Of a stretch of DNA of 64,000 bases, positions 37,201 to 53,320 are shown in pieces. The number at the start of each line of letters is the position of its first letter. Position 1 is the first letter of the stretch. This DNA is from Spirodela intermedia (taxonomy: Eukaryota > Streptophyta > Magnoliopsida > Alismatales > Araceae). Both the position numbers and the translations under genes were made by a program. Below the pieces are notes generated by a model. That model worked only from the letters and a program-made list of their open reading frames with translations, was not told where the DNA came from and did not search any database. The stretch lies in assembly GCA_902729315.2 (NCBI GenBank), contig LR746265.1, forward strand, positions 4,320,892 to 4,384,891, read 5' to 3'.

Positions 37201-40200
37201 ACCATTTGCTGACTCTTCCACAGGACTGCCTTCTACACATCGCCAGTGACGCCTAGCTTGGGAAGAAGCTCCATGCAAAGCGTCACTGTCCTCATTGGAG
37301 GTGGACTGTACATAAACTGAGCTTGAAGAATCAGGTAAAATGAGTGTGCCTATAGCATGCACAACGCCTTCTCTCACAAACATCTTCGAGAAAGTTTCTT
37401 GAAGTTTATCCATGAGGATTTCTGCTATCTGAAGAGCAGGTATTAATACTTGTGGATCTTTCCAGGCTAAAACACCCGCTAAGAAACTGGAAAAAACAAA
37501 ATTTGAATAAAACAACTTGTCAACACTTCCAAACCAAATGTTAGAGCATCAAACTAAAAAATTACTGTCTAGAACAAATTTATGGTACCTGGATATATTT
37601 GTGACGCCAAGCAGAGATTGGATCATTTCAGCACTGCTGAAGTACATCAACTTTCCAATGACAGAAAGACACTTATGGCGTACTGGACCATTTACACTGG
37701 ACCCATAAATCTGTTAGACAAAGGGAAAACAGGAATGAATGTAAGAAGACCCAAAAAAAATGAACGTCAGAGAAATTAATAAAGTACGATGACAGAATCT
37801 CCCAGATCACAGGCCTTTATCAGAAGAGGAAGCAAATCCACTCCAAACTGTTGCAAGAGTTCTGGTTGATCTCGCAGCAGCTTCTCCCGAGCAGAGATTT
37901 CAATTGTTGGAGCGCTAAAACTATCTTGCTTCGCTGAACTGCCTGCTGAAGATTTCTTAATCGTTGAACCTTTCGCAAATGCATTGATAGAAGTGGGAAG
38001 AGAGATCGTTCCTTGAGGCAATGGAGGAAGTAGCTCATCCGCAAGGTTCATGATCTCAAAAATCTAAAATAAACATAAATTCAGCACCACATATAAGTAC
38101 AAACTGATAGACAATAATACAAGTGTTTCGATAAGCCATTTTATAAACAACCCAAAACGAATCATCACTATCTAACTACATAACGATATAGAGAAGACAA
38201 TTTTCACTTTGTGGGAGACAAAAATCAGTCATGGCCAAAAAAAAATTCAATAGCAGCTGTAATAACTGGAATCGATTTCCAATCATGAATCTTTAAAAAT
38301 GTTGCAACAGTTTTGTACATCACTCTACGCTATGTCATTTGCTATCCCCTGCATATGAAATCGAGATACTTCAATGTAGAACTTTATAGGACTGTAACCA
38401 TCAATATATCATACACCAAGATTCCAATCCGGCACACTGATGCAACAGCTTAACGATTTTATAATCATTAGATTGATTCTTGCCAGTTTTGCACCAATGG
38501 TGCTACACCCAAGCACTCTGGTCAGCATTAAGTTCGAGCCCAAGCTCTGGAAACCTAGGAAACCACTTTAAGTTCACCAATGAATAATGACCGCAAAAAG
38601 TTCTTTTGAGAAGCCCTGAGAACAAAAGAAATGGACAGAGCATCAAATGTTATGAATTTGAGACTTCTTCTGCACGATGTCCGATTCAAGAAGCTTCTCG
38701 ATCACTTGATCGGTACTACACGAAACTTCAAAATACCAGTCACATTCTAGGCAGACAACCAGTTCTTTGCATTATTGATCTATTTTCTGCCCTACTGAAC
38801 AGACAAAAAGATATGAGCATAGTTTGTTTTCACAACCTCTGTCTAATGGCTATTATTCTGTCATTCTGCGATAAGCTGCTGCATAAGAGGATTAAGCTTA
38901 TTTTCTCAAATGGTAGGGGGAATCCGATGGTAATAAGCCCAACTACAAAGTCCTGAATGATGAAAGAAGATTGACAGAGGAGAGTGAATACGGACATGGT
39001 GATAAAGGAAGACCAAAGGGGATGAGATCAAAATAAATGCAACAAATGGGTAAGAGCAATGAGCAACGAAAGAGGTGTGTACCTAGATCTTTAGGGAAGA
39101 GTTGAAATAGTGGAGATGAAAGATATTTAGCCTTCTAATACATCAAGCGAGCATAACAATCTAAAGATGACCCCAACCGAATTTTTTTTTCCACCTGTCC
39201 TCTTCACCTGAACACTCCATTCATTCCTTTCCATTTCCCAAGAACACGCCACCCATGTCCTTGTTTTTCTCTATTTAGCTTTAAGCTCTCCACATTATTC
39301 AAAAGTGAATTTCTCTTCGTCCAAATTCATTGTTTCCAATATGTGATATCCAAAGTTATTGATGATATGTCAACAACATTAAACAAGATCTGTGACATAT
39401 AAAAGAATTTCAGTCCCAATTAAGGATCGAATACGTTAGCTAATGTAGGAGGATAAACTGCGGAGAAGCAAAAAATTGGAGAACTGGCAAAAAACTGCGG
39501 TGAGAAGCAAAAATTTGCGCTGACCAAAAACTATTGCAAAGCCATCAAATACCTGCTCTGGGGGCCTCGTTAAAGCGGGTGAAACAGAAATGCTGGAAGA
39601 GAGACCATATCCCGCAAGAATATCTTTCAGAATGCCACTAATCCCATGGAGAAGCAGTGTCTTCGCTCCCAATGGTGATCCACTCGCACAAGTTGATAGC
39701 AGACGTATTAAACCCTGTAATTTTTGCCAGATTATATAACAAGAAAACAAGAGGCAGAAAGAAAAAAAATGTCTTCTCTCACCGTGTAAGTGGGTGTGCT
39801 AAGAGATGCCTGACCACCCCCAGAATGGCTGGGTGATATAACAGTGGCAGCTTGTGTAACCAGCCCATGATTGCATAGCTCATCCAGTTTTTCTGGAGAT
39901 GAAGCGAAGCCCTCTGCAATGCGAGTCAAGCATACCGATGCATGCTCAAGTACCTGCCATATCCGGAGATTCAAAGGAGGAACAAAATCATGTGAAAAAG
40001 TATGAACTTGTAAACACGAGAGATTAGAAACAGAGAAGGAGCTGAGAAAATTTTCAGGTGAATTAGACCACAATCAATCCTCATAAGGAAAAAAAAAAAG
40101 AAGTGAAAGTTTATAGTTTTGAGACAAGACAATGAAAGTCATTCCACCTTAGAATCATGATGATAGAGAAGGTTCGTGAGCAAAGGGACAGCTTCCATCA

Positions 40201-41919
40201 CAAAGTCAGCAGCATCATATGGCAGCTTCTTACACATATTTGCAGCAGTAGATAATGCCACCCTCTGTAACAATCAAAAGTGCGGAGACAAGTCAAGACT
40301 TTTCGAAAGAAGACGTCCATGATTAATAAGCAAAATCCAGACAAAATTGCATTACCTGAACTCCCGTGGAAAAGAAGTCGAGATACGATAGAACTGCCAT
40401 AAGAGCCCCCGCACGTAAACAAGCAGTTGGGTGCTCTTGAGATATCTTCTTTAGAGCTTGCAGAGACTGGAGAAAAAATTATGATTTACTAGATGAAAAT
40501 AAATCTTGTTCGAATAAAAGATGAAGAGAATAACTAAAGCACAATGTTGTAGACCCACAGAAAAGTCTTTACGATGTTAGGCTGAAGATAACAACATTAC
40601 GCCTATTGATCGCTAGTCATCCCCATTAAAAAATTCCAGACAAATGACCAGAAAAAAAGAACAAACAGTAATGTGAGACATATAGATAATGCATTATATA
40701 GCTCAAGAGATCCCAAGAGTCGACAAATTAATGTCTATAACCAAACAAGAAGCTTCTGAGAGATCAAGGGCGGGGGCAATCAATAACATAAACAACACAA
40801 TAACCATTCATGCATTTTGGGTAATGTGCAGCCTGAAGACACTTCTAACAAGACAACTATTAGACTTAGACATCCTGCTGAGAAAGCACAAACTCATGAC
40901 ATCTCAAGTTGTCTAATTTGAATTTATCGACTAGAGAACAACCGAAGTCATGAAATGTTCATACCGAGTGTAAGCATAGAAAAGGGGGTAACGAGGAAAA
41001 AAATGCGCACCTGTTCCGCCAAGTCCATATACTCGATGGTGAGCAGCCTGGCGCATAAGCAAGGAACAGCGCCATAATGCACAACGGCAGCACAAGATGA
41101 TGGGAGCACATCACAAAGGTGTGTAATGGCCCTTGCAGCTAGCAGCATGATATCAGGGTTGCTTTCGTGGTTAAGCAACCCAACGAGTACCGGAACAAAT
41201 GTGTCCACGGAGAACGAGCCCAGAGAATCCTCCGTTCCGATGGACAGCATCTCACACAGCTGGGTCAGCGCCTCTACCTGTCTGCCTTCCTCTCCCTCTG
41301 CCCTCAAACCCGCTAAAATCTTTTTGAGCCTCCCACTCTGGTGTGTGGAAGAGGAGCCTGAAATGGCTGAAGAAGGCAGGAGATCGTCAAGGCCGGCGCC
41401 CAGCTTCCGCAGTAGGCCCTGCAGGGCACTGCTAGCCGAGGTGAGGTTCTGGTGGAGTATCCCAACGCCACCCTCTCCATCACTATCATCATCCCCTTCT
41501 CCCCCACCACTGTCGATATTCAAACCCAGGATCCGCTCAGCAACTCTGTCCCTCTCCCTAGACCTAGAAACATCCTGCTCCTTCTCCTTCCCTTTATCCA
41601 TCGATTCCCTGTCTCGTTCCGACTGGCGGTTCTTGCCAGAGCTTCGTCGCCGGCCCTCGAACTCCCTGCGCCCAGCAGATGATTCAGTAGGGTCCATGGA
41701 GACGGCAACACCGGCAGTAGATTTGGCAGGACCAGCAGATGCCACCGATGCAGAGGATTCCTGGGAGAGGGCACTCTGCCTGGAACGGGTGATGATTGTG
41801 GAGGCGGCGGCGGCAGCGTTAGCAAAGGCGGTGCGGGATCGCTTGGAGGCGCGGGTTGTCGGGGGTTGAGAAGGCGCTGACAAGGAGGCCTCCGCCCGCT
41901 TCCGACCACGCGTTTCCAT
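31249..41919 (-). CDS. UPL3: UPL3-type HECT E3 ubiquitin ligase with a frame problem near the 3' end
   Basis: Exons (minus): 41919-41011, 40466-40356, 40264-40148, 39953-39783, 39714-39553, 38063-37815, 37710-37589, 37486-36112, 35393-35301, 35034-33445, 33358-33131, 33048-32944, 32053-31973, 31887-31827, 31741-31613, 31524-31399, 31314-31249. The product, about 1,900 residues, transfers ubiquitin to substrates. It opens [12 protein letters not shown] and has N-terminal armadillo-like repeats ([40 protein letters not shown]), an acidic linker and a C-terminal HECT domain. The catalytic Cys sits in [13 protein letters not shown] (exon 16), and the end is GQGSFDLS. Exon 14 is 61 nt where homology calls for 69. 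As written, the frame shifts and a TGA appears at 31736-31734, removing the catalytic Cys. An acceptor giving exon start 31922 would keep the frame open. The exon 6 donor appears to be GC. A small 5' UTR intron (about 42094-41997) is plausible. Confidence 0.93.
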
Positions 41920-42398
41920 GCAATAAAGAAAGCCCCTTTGCTCGCCCCCGGGCTGCGGCGGCGGCGATCAAGACCCGGGCATCTCTGGAGGAAGACCTGT
42001 GAATCGTAGCAACAAGCCGACGCCAAATTCCAGGTTAACTCAACCCTTTCCTTTCTTTCTCCACTACTAATCAAGGGAGACAAGGATCGAATACCTTCTT
42101 CCTTTGGGAGAAGGTCGAAGCGAGAAGAGGAATCCCACGCCTTTTTCCTCCCACCTCAATCAATTTAGAAACTCACCAAAGATCGAGACGGTAAAGGGAA
42201 GGGGGGAGGCGGTAACAAAACAAGGGGATGAGGTGAGAGCGGAGCCACCGCAGGCTCAGCCGCGTAGGGTTGGGTTAAAGGCGCAGGTGCGGGGAAGAGA
42301 GACCGCCGTCCTGTGGCGGAGACCACCGGCAGAAGAGGAACTCCAGCGCTGGAGCCGCTCCCTACGTATCTGTATTTGCCGACGGGTGGCCCGAGGCG

Positions 42399-42405
42399 TT
42401 TTATA
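42399..42405 (-). promoter_or_regulatory. Putative TATA box of UPL3
   Basis: TATAAAA reads on the minus strand about 485 bp before the UPL3 ATG. A leader of about 450 nt would result, compatible with a short leader intron (donor near 42094, acceptor near 41997). Confidence 0.5.
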
Positions 42406-42431
42406 GTCCGCAGGAAAAAGCAATTTATTTC

Positions 42432-42460
42432 GGTGATACCGGGAATCGAACTGGCGACCT
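42432..42460 (-). other. tRNA 3'-half-like fragment (box-B-like)
   Basis: The minus strand reads GGTCGCCAGTTCGATTCCCGG followed closely by TATCACC. It contains the T-loop TTCGATT flanked by an intact 3' T-stem but a degraded 5' T-stem. No matching acceptor or D-arm lies upstream, so this is at most a tRNA or SINE remnant, not a tRNA gene. Confidence 0.4.
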
Positions 42461-42523
42461 CTCTCCCCCGCGAAGAATAAAAAGATAAAACTGTCCCTTC
42501 GGACCACCGCACTCGCGTCCAGA

Positions 42524-42550
42524 GGAGAGAGACAGACAGACAGACAGAGA
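42524..42550. repeat. Short GACA repeat
   Basis: GAGA followed by about five GACA units, between the divergent UPL3 and ROP TATA boxes. Confidence 0.85.
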
Positions 42551-42586
42551 CCCGGCTTCCGTTGTCCTCGCCGGGTCCCTGTCTAC

Positions 42587-42594
42587 TATATAAA
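42587..42594 (+). promoter_or_regulatory. Putative TATA box of the ROP GTPase gene
   Basis: TATATAAA lies 482 bp before the ROP ATG. The expected start site is near 42620, giving a leader of about 450 nt. Its distance to the divergent UPL3 TATA box is about 180 bp. Confidence 0.6.
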
Positions 42595-42984
42595 CGTCAT
42601 CGGTCCTGCTCTTCGTTGTTAACTGGTAAGCGACCGATTCCCCCGCAACGATTCGCGGTCTCAGGAACCACCCCCCCCCTCCCCCCTCCCTTCATCTCTC
42701 CGTCCCCGTTTCTCTCTCTTGATTGGCGGGGGAATTCCGCGGGCACGAGAGGAAAGGCTGGTAGGAGGGAGCATGCGCTTCTCTCTCCCTTGTCCGCTCG
42801 CAATGTCGGTCTGTTCACCATGAATTCATCTCTCTTGCTAGGGTTAGGTTTCTCTGTCGGCTTCGGCTCGCGGGGGGGTCACGGAATGCGCTTGCTCGAG
42901 GAATGTGGGGCTATGGATGGGAGGCTTGGGGTGTGTAGCTGAAGGCGGCGGGGGTCTTGGTGTTTCTCGTGGCCCTTCCTCTGA

Positions 42985-47786
<4,802 letters not shown>

Positions 47787-50674
47787 GCCAAGGCCCCGGC
47801 AAGTTCCTATTCCCCCGGGCTCCCCAGTAATCGACTCCTGCAGACCCACTGCCCATCCCCGCCCTGTATGAACGTGTTTAATTCATATTGTACCACCTTC
47901 TTAACTCATCCTCGGGCTCTGGTCAGCCGCAGAAACCCTTTACCAGCCCTGCTTGTCTGCCGTTGAACAGCCTCTCTCTCTCTAGGCCCCTCCATTACAG
48001 AGGCACCTTTGGGATGCCTCATCTCATCGGTCTACTCTGTTCTAACTCAGAATCTTTCCATCTCCAGGGGCACACCGTCCGCTGGCGAGGACCCACAGCC
48101 AAGACCACCACCAAACTCGGCCTAATCCCCATTCTTTTGGCCGGGGAGTTAGGAGTCCTTTAGTAGCCTCTGACATTTTTTAATGGCGACGCCACCCTCC
48201 CACCAGACGCCGTCTTGGGTTGTGGCGGGTTCTGAGGAGGCCACGCCTCATGGGCCAACGGTAGGCCAAGCGTCGCGGCACGACTCTGATGGCTCTAAGC
48301 TAACGACCGATCCCCGATTGCCCAACACAACAACTGCCATTACCTCTTTGTCGGATCCGATGTAAGGGCCTAATTGTGGGACCCACAAATGGATATCCAC
48401 GTGGGGCAAGCAGTTAGGACGGTTTCTGGCGGTGGGCCGGGGGTATTATTATTCATTAGGTCGCCGAATCTCTGTGCGGCTGTCTGCGGCCTACCTTCTA
48501 CACGTGCCAAACAGAGCCATCGTTTGTCGCCATTACTGAATAGCCGGCACGTGCCGTCCCCGCCGCCGCCACCACGACTCCATCCGAGTTCATGGAAGAA
48601 TTCATGAGGCGGACGGTTCCTACTGCCTCTCCCATGCCGCCGCCGCGGCGCCGGGGAGCCGGCGGAGCTTCGGACGGCGGCCCGTGGGGGATCCACTATC
48701 CGCGGCATTCAATGAGGCTCCTCGGTTGCGGCGTTCTGTCGAACGCATGGCGTGCACCGACAATACCCACGAAGGCGGAGGACCATCGGGATTCCTCCCC
48801 GGGCGTAACCACCGTGTGGGCATTCAATGCGAGTAATATAGCCTCTGGGTCCGGGGAGATGCCCTCCTTCCTTCTCTGTCTCCTTGTGGATCGGAACGGG
48901 CCATGACGGGGCCGACAGAATAGACCAACAGAGAACTCTCGCCCCGCTCTGAACCAGTGTGGTGCCGACGCCGGCGGTCTCTCTCGCCGTTAGGGACCGG
49001 CACCTCAAATCGCCCTCGAGGGTAATAAACCCCCGGCGCCCTCAATTGCACGTGCAGAGAGTTCTACTTGGATCCGATGACCGTTCTGGCTGCGCCGAGG
49101 TCGTAATCCTCGCCGCGGCGTTCTCCAATCCGCTTTCTCAACGACCACAATCGTACACGTCTGCTGCAATTTTTTAAAAATATGATCTTAATTGATGTTC
49201 TAATCGTCTGCGAAGTGCCGGGCGAGGTTCCACTACAGAATATTGAATATTTGGAATGAGAACACACGCAGCGACAACTTGGGTGCGGTTCACAAGTCAA
49301 CTGTCCATCCGCCCAAGTCCACGTCCCAAGAGGTCGCGTCGTGTCAGCGTCAGCGTCAACGCGATGCCGCACCCAGGACGGCTTTCTACTGCCCCTCGCC
49401 CCAATCCCACGTTTGGATGTCAGCGTTTCATCCCCGCCCGGCGCCGGCTTTCTACTGCCCCTCGCCCCAATCCCACGTTTGGATGTCAGCGTTTCATCCC
49501 CGCCCGGCGCCGCCTGGGGACTCCCGTAGATCGCCGCCAGTTGCCTGCGATTTCCGGGATTTATAGTGCGGTTGGACCTTACGCGGGAGAGTTCGGCATC
49601 GGAAGAACAGTCAACGGCCGAATCTAGCGTCGTCAATAGAAGCCGACAGGGTCGATCCAAGTGTGCAGTCATTCCTAAATATTATCGCGTTTATTGTCGA
49701 GTCGAAATCGGGGCCTTTTAACCTGGGCCGGTCGCCGGGCCCCCCGCAGATGCGCCGGCCGAAGCGGGAAAATTGCACCGCTGGGCGGCGCCCGACGAGG
49801 GCCCCCCGGCGCAGGCGTCGGTGGAGTGGGCGGGTGTCCACCGGCCTCCCTGGGACACCCCCGAAAATAGGCCAGTCGTCGGCACAGATCCGTGTAGTAA
49901 CTCCACATGTTTTCCGTTCCCAGACGTTGTCCCGGTCCTCTCTCTCTCTCCCTATCCGACCCTCTCTCTCTCTCTCTATCCGGAGCTCCGCAACTTGACG
50001 TCTTTCTCACCTCATCCTGGATTGCCCGCGGCGCCCTCTGGTAATCAATGGATGATGATGACGGGGATACTGTCGCCGCTGCTTATCTAAGCGCCTGTTG
50101 TCATTAAATCAGGGGGCCTTAAATTCGCCGTCTCCACGGCAGAGCTTATTCTACCTCGTTACCCTCCTCCGGCCAGGTTCCCTCGATCGGGAATTGATAA
50201 ATCCGCACGTAGTTGGTCAGTAGGTAGGAGGAGAGGATCAATGGCGGGCGGCCGGCTTTTAAAAGCTAACCATTCAAGAGAGCGACAACCGAATGAGGTC
50301 TCTTGGTTTGGTTCTTGCTGATTCATCCCAACTCCTCTCCTCTTTGCCGCTCTTCCAGCCCCCCTTTCTGGGTCAGAGCTAGAAAACAACATTATATCGG
50401 TGGAAAGGTGGGGGTTCCTTTCTCTTGCGCCTGCCTCGCTTGATATGCCTTTCTTCTGAGCCAGGAGGAGGCGGTCCATCCCAGAGCTCTGCACCTTCTC
50501 TCTCTCTCTCTCTCGTTATCGGTCCGACAAGAAATCACTGGTCTTCGGTTGATCACGGTGTAAGGGCGTCCTAAAAGATCTCATGTCCTCCCGTGCGGAG
50601 AAGGAGCTGTCGGCGCCGTTCGCCAGCCCGTGGATCGCATAACTGAGGAAAGAGGTGAGGAGCTGATTCTGAGA
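47787..50674. other. Intergenic region upstream of the USP-kinase gene
   Basis: The left end holds the ROP 3' UTR and the right end the promoter and leader of the kinase gene. A perfect 66-bp tandem duplication lies at 49379-49511. Pyrimidine-rich CT tracts occur at about 49938-49980 and 50498-50516, the latter about 160 bp before the kinase start. Open frames here are GC-rich but carry no family motif. Confidence 0.55.
49379..49511. repeat. Perfect tandem repeat, 2 copies of 66 bp
   Basis: The unit beginning CGGCTTTCTACTGCCCCTCG at 49379 is repeated without change from 49445 and ends in CCGCCCGGCGCC. Identity between the copies points to a recent duplication or to an assembly artefact. Confidence 0.95.
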
Positions 50675-53320
50675 ATGACAGCGGCGGAGGAGGGGAGGAC
50701 GGTGCTCGTCGGCGTCCAGATCGACGGCAACGGCCGTGAGGTGCTCGACTGGGCGCTCAGCAGAGTTGCCCAGGCGGGCGACTCCGTGATCGCCGTCCAC
50801 GTCTCCCGCGACTCGAGCGCCGCCGCCGCCGTCCCCCTGGACGGCTTCCTGGCGGAGTACGAGAATTTCTCCAAGCTAAAGCAGGTGGGTCTGACTTTCT
50901 CCATCTCCTCCTCGTTTCTTCACCCCACCCTTTTCTTGAATTGATGGGGGAGACGGTGGTCACCGACGGATTTCAGGTGGTTCTCGTGGGGAAGGTCGCG
51001 AAGGGGAGCTCCATAAGAAAGACCCTGGTCAAGGAGGCGAGGCTCTGCTCCGCGGGGGCCGTGGTGGTCGGCGTGAACAAGGGGACCCCTTTCGGGTAGG
51101 GAATCAAGCTGCTCACCTTCCTTCCTTCCTTCTTCCTCTCTCTGCTCCATGGCCGTCGCCGACGAGCGCTCTGCCGGCCGTTCTAAAACGGAGATTTCTC
51201 GCAGGGGCACCGTCTCGGTGGCCAAGTACTGCGCCAAGAAACTGCCGCCGGCCACATCTCTGGTCGCCATTCGCAACGGCAAGGTCATCTTCGAGAGGGA
51301 GACCTCCAAACCGATCCCTGGTCAGCCCCTCTCCATCCCTCCCTCTCTCCCTTCTTCCCTCCTTCCTCTTCACAAGCTCATGCTGGTAGGGTTTCTGTTG
51401 ACATGCAGTGTGGGATCCAAAGACAAGCCTCCGGAGTCTGCTACGACCCAGTGCCGGCGCCGACTCGAAGGCCGCGGCCGTAGTCCCCTCCGGCGACGGC
51501 GAGGCCGAGAATCCGCAGCAGGAGCAAGCAGCGGAGGACGAAGCTGAGCCCGGCTCGGTCACGGTTCTGGTGAGGAAGCTGCCGGAGAGGACGCCGGGTT
51601 GGCCCCTCCTCAGAAAGGCGTCGTCGGTGACGAATTCCAGGCTCCGGGGAGAGGGCGATGGCCGGAAGATGTCAGTGGTTCAGTGGGTCATGCAGCTTCC
51701 AGACAGATCCGGGCAACCGGAGTCGCCCCCTGTTGGAATACCGTCGAGTCCGTCTTCACTGGCTGGCCTGCGCGGCGAGCTTGAGGCCATCCTCGAGAAG
51801 AATTCCTCCGGTTGCAGGTGGTTCACCGATGCAGAGCTCCAAAGCTGCACTGATCACTTCTCGTCAGGTTCTTCCCCTTCCTTTCCCCTTCGCTGCAAAA
51901 CTTCATAAACTTCATCCCGACTAACGATTTGTTCCTCATCCGGCGCCGGAAACAGAGAACCTGATCGGAAAAGGAGGCGCCGGCAGGGTGTACAAGGGCT
52001 GCCTCCCCGGCGGCGAGCGGGTGGCGGTGAAGATCTCGAATTCCTCTGCGGAGGCGACGAGGGACTTCGTCTCCGAGGTGGACATCGTCACCTCGCTGCG
52101 GCACCACAGCGTCGTCTCCCTGGTCGGGATCGGCGTCCAAGACGGGGCCCTTGTCTCCGTCTACAGGCATTTCTCCAGGGGGAGCTTGGAAGAGAACCTC
52201 CACGGTGAGCCTAGTTCCTCTCGCTTCCCCAATTTTTCTCTTTCTCCATCTTCCTGTTCTTGATCGATCCGTCTGACGCAGGCAAGAGATGCAAGCCTCC
52301 GCTGCCGTGGGAGAGCAGATTCAATATCGCCCTCGCCATTGCCGGGGCGCTCCACTACCTCCACAGCTCCTCTTCTCGTCCCGTCATTCACAGGGACGTC
52401 AAGTCTTCCAACATCCTCCTTTCCAACGATCTCCAGGCCCAGGTACTACTCCCCCATCTCCTCCACCACCACCACCATAGTTTCTCTTCTTCCTCTGAGA
52501 TCTGTCTCCTCGGTCTGCAGTTGTCCGACTTTGGGCTTGCTATGTGGGCGCCGACGGGCTCGTCGTACGTATCTCAGGGCGACGTGGTGGGCACCTTCGG
52601 GTACCTCGCTCCAGAGTATTTCATGTACGGGAAGGTCAGCGAGAAGATCGACGTGTACTCGTTCGGCGTCGTCCTCCTCGAGCTGGTCACCGGCCGGAAA
52701 CCCATCAGCGACGACCACTCCAAGGGCCAGGGCAGCCTCGTCATGTGGGTAAGCCTCCTCCTCCACCACCGCCGCCTCCAAACGAGCTTCTTCATCCAAT
52801 CCTTCTGACCTTCCCCTCCTTCCTGCGCAGGCGACAATGATGATGGAGCGAGGAGGGGAGGTGCTCTCCTTGCTGGATCCAGACCTCGAAGGTAACTACG
52901 ACGAGGATCAGGCCCGAAGAGTGGTCTTCGCGGCGTCCCTCTGCCTAAGAAGGTCGGCCCGTCTTCGGCCCCCAATGGGCGAGGTGAGCGAGCCTGGCCA
53001 TGGAATGAAGAATTGACTGCTCTGTTAGCTTTCTTCTTCGGACTGACTGAATGACTGACCTGCGGCAGGTTCTGAGGCTGCTCCGAGCGGAGGAGGGCAT
53101 GGAAGCATGGAGAGCCGCCGCCGCCGTCGCTGAAGAGGGATCGGAGGATCAGGGCGACGAGGAGGTGTACCCGCCGTCGAGCGTAGCGTCCCACCTCGGC
53201 CTCGCCCTGCTCGACGTTGACGACGGCGCCTCCGTCAGCAGCGCTGACCCAAGCTGCTACCAGGTCTCCCTGGAGGAGTACCTCAAAGGAAGATGGAGTC
53301 GCTCGTCCAGCTTCGATTAG
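50675..53320 (+). CDS. Receptor-like cytoplasmic kinase with N-terminal universal-stress-protein domain (RLCK VI type)
   Basis: Exons 50675-50884, 50977-51092, 51205-51320, 51409-51867, 51956-52204, 52282-52442, 52521-52748, 52831-52983 and 53069-53320 encode about 647 residues. All introns are GT-AG. The first ATG in frame after an upstream stop is at 50675. Residues about 10-145 form a universal-stress-protein fold (TVLVGVQIDG at the first strand, VVVGVNKG and GGTVSVAKYCAKKLP around the nucleotide site). A variable linker follows, with a WFTDAELQ helix, then a kinase: GKGGAGRVYKG from 305, Lys326 in VAVK, Asp422 in HRDVKSSN, Asp440 in DFG and GTFGYLAPEY. It lacks a signal peptide and transmembrane helix, so it should be cytoplasmic. 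This architecture defines RLCK class VI; the USP fusion points to the VI_B branch. The substrate is unknown. Confidence 0.93.

Noticed and set aside
49064-49672. A minus-strand frame of about 202 codons
   Set aside because: Its length comes from GC-rich sequence and from the 66-bp duplication being a multiple of three. No motif, and no support from neighbouring exons.
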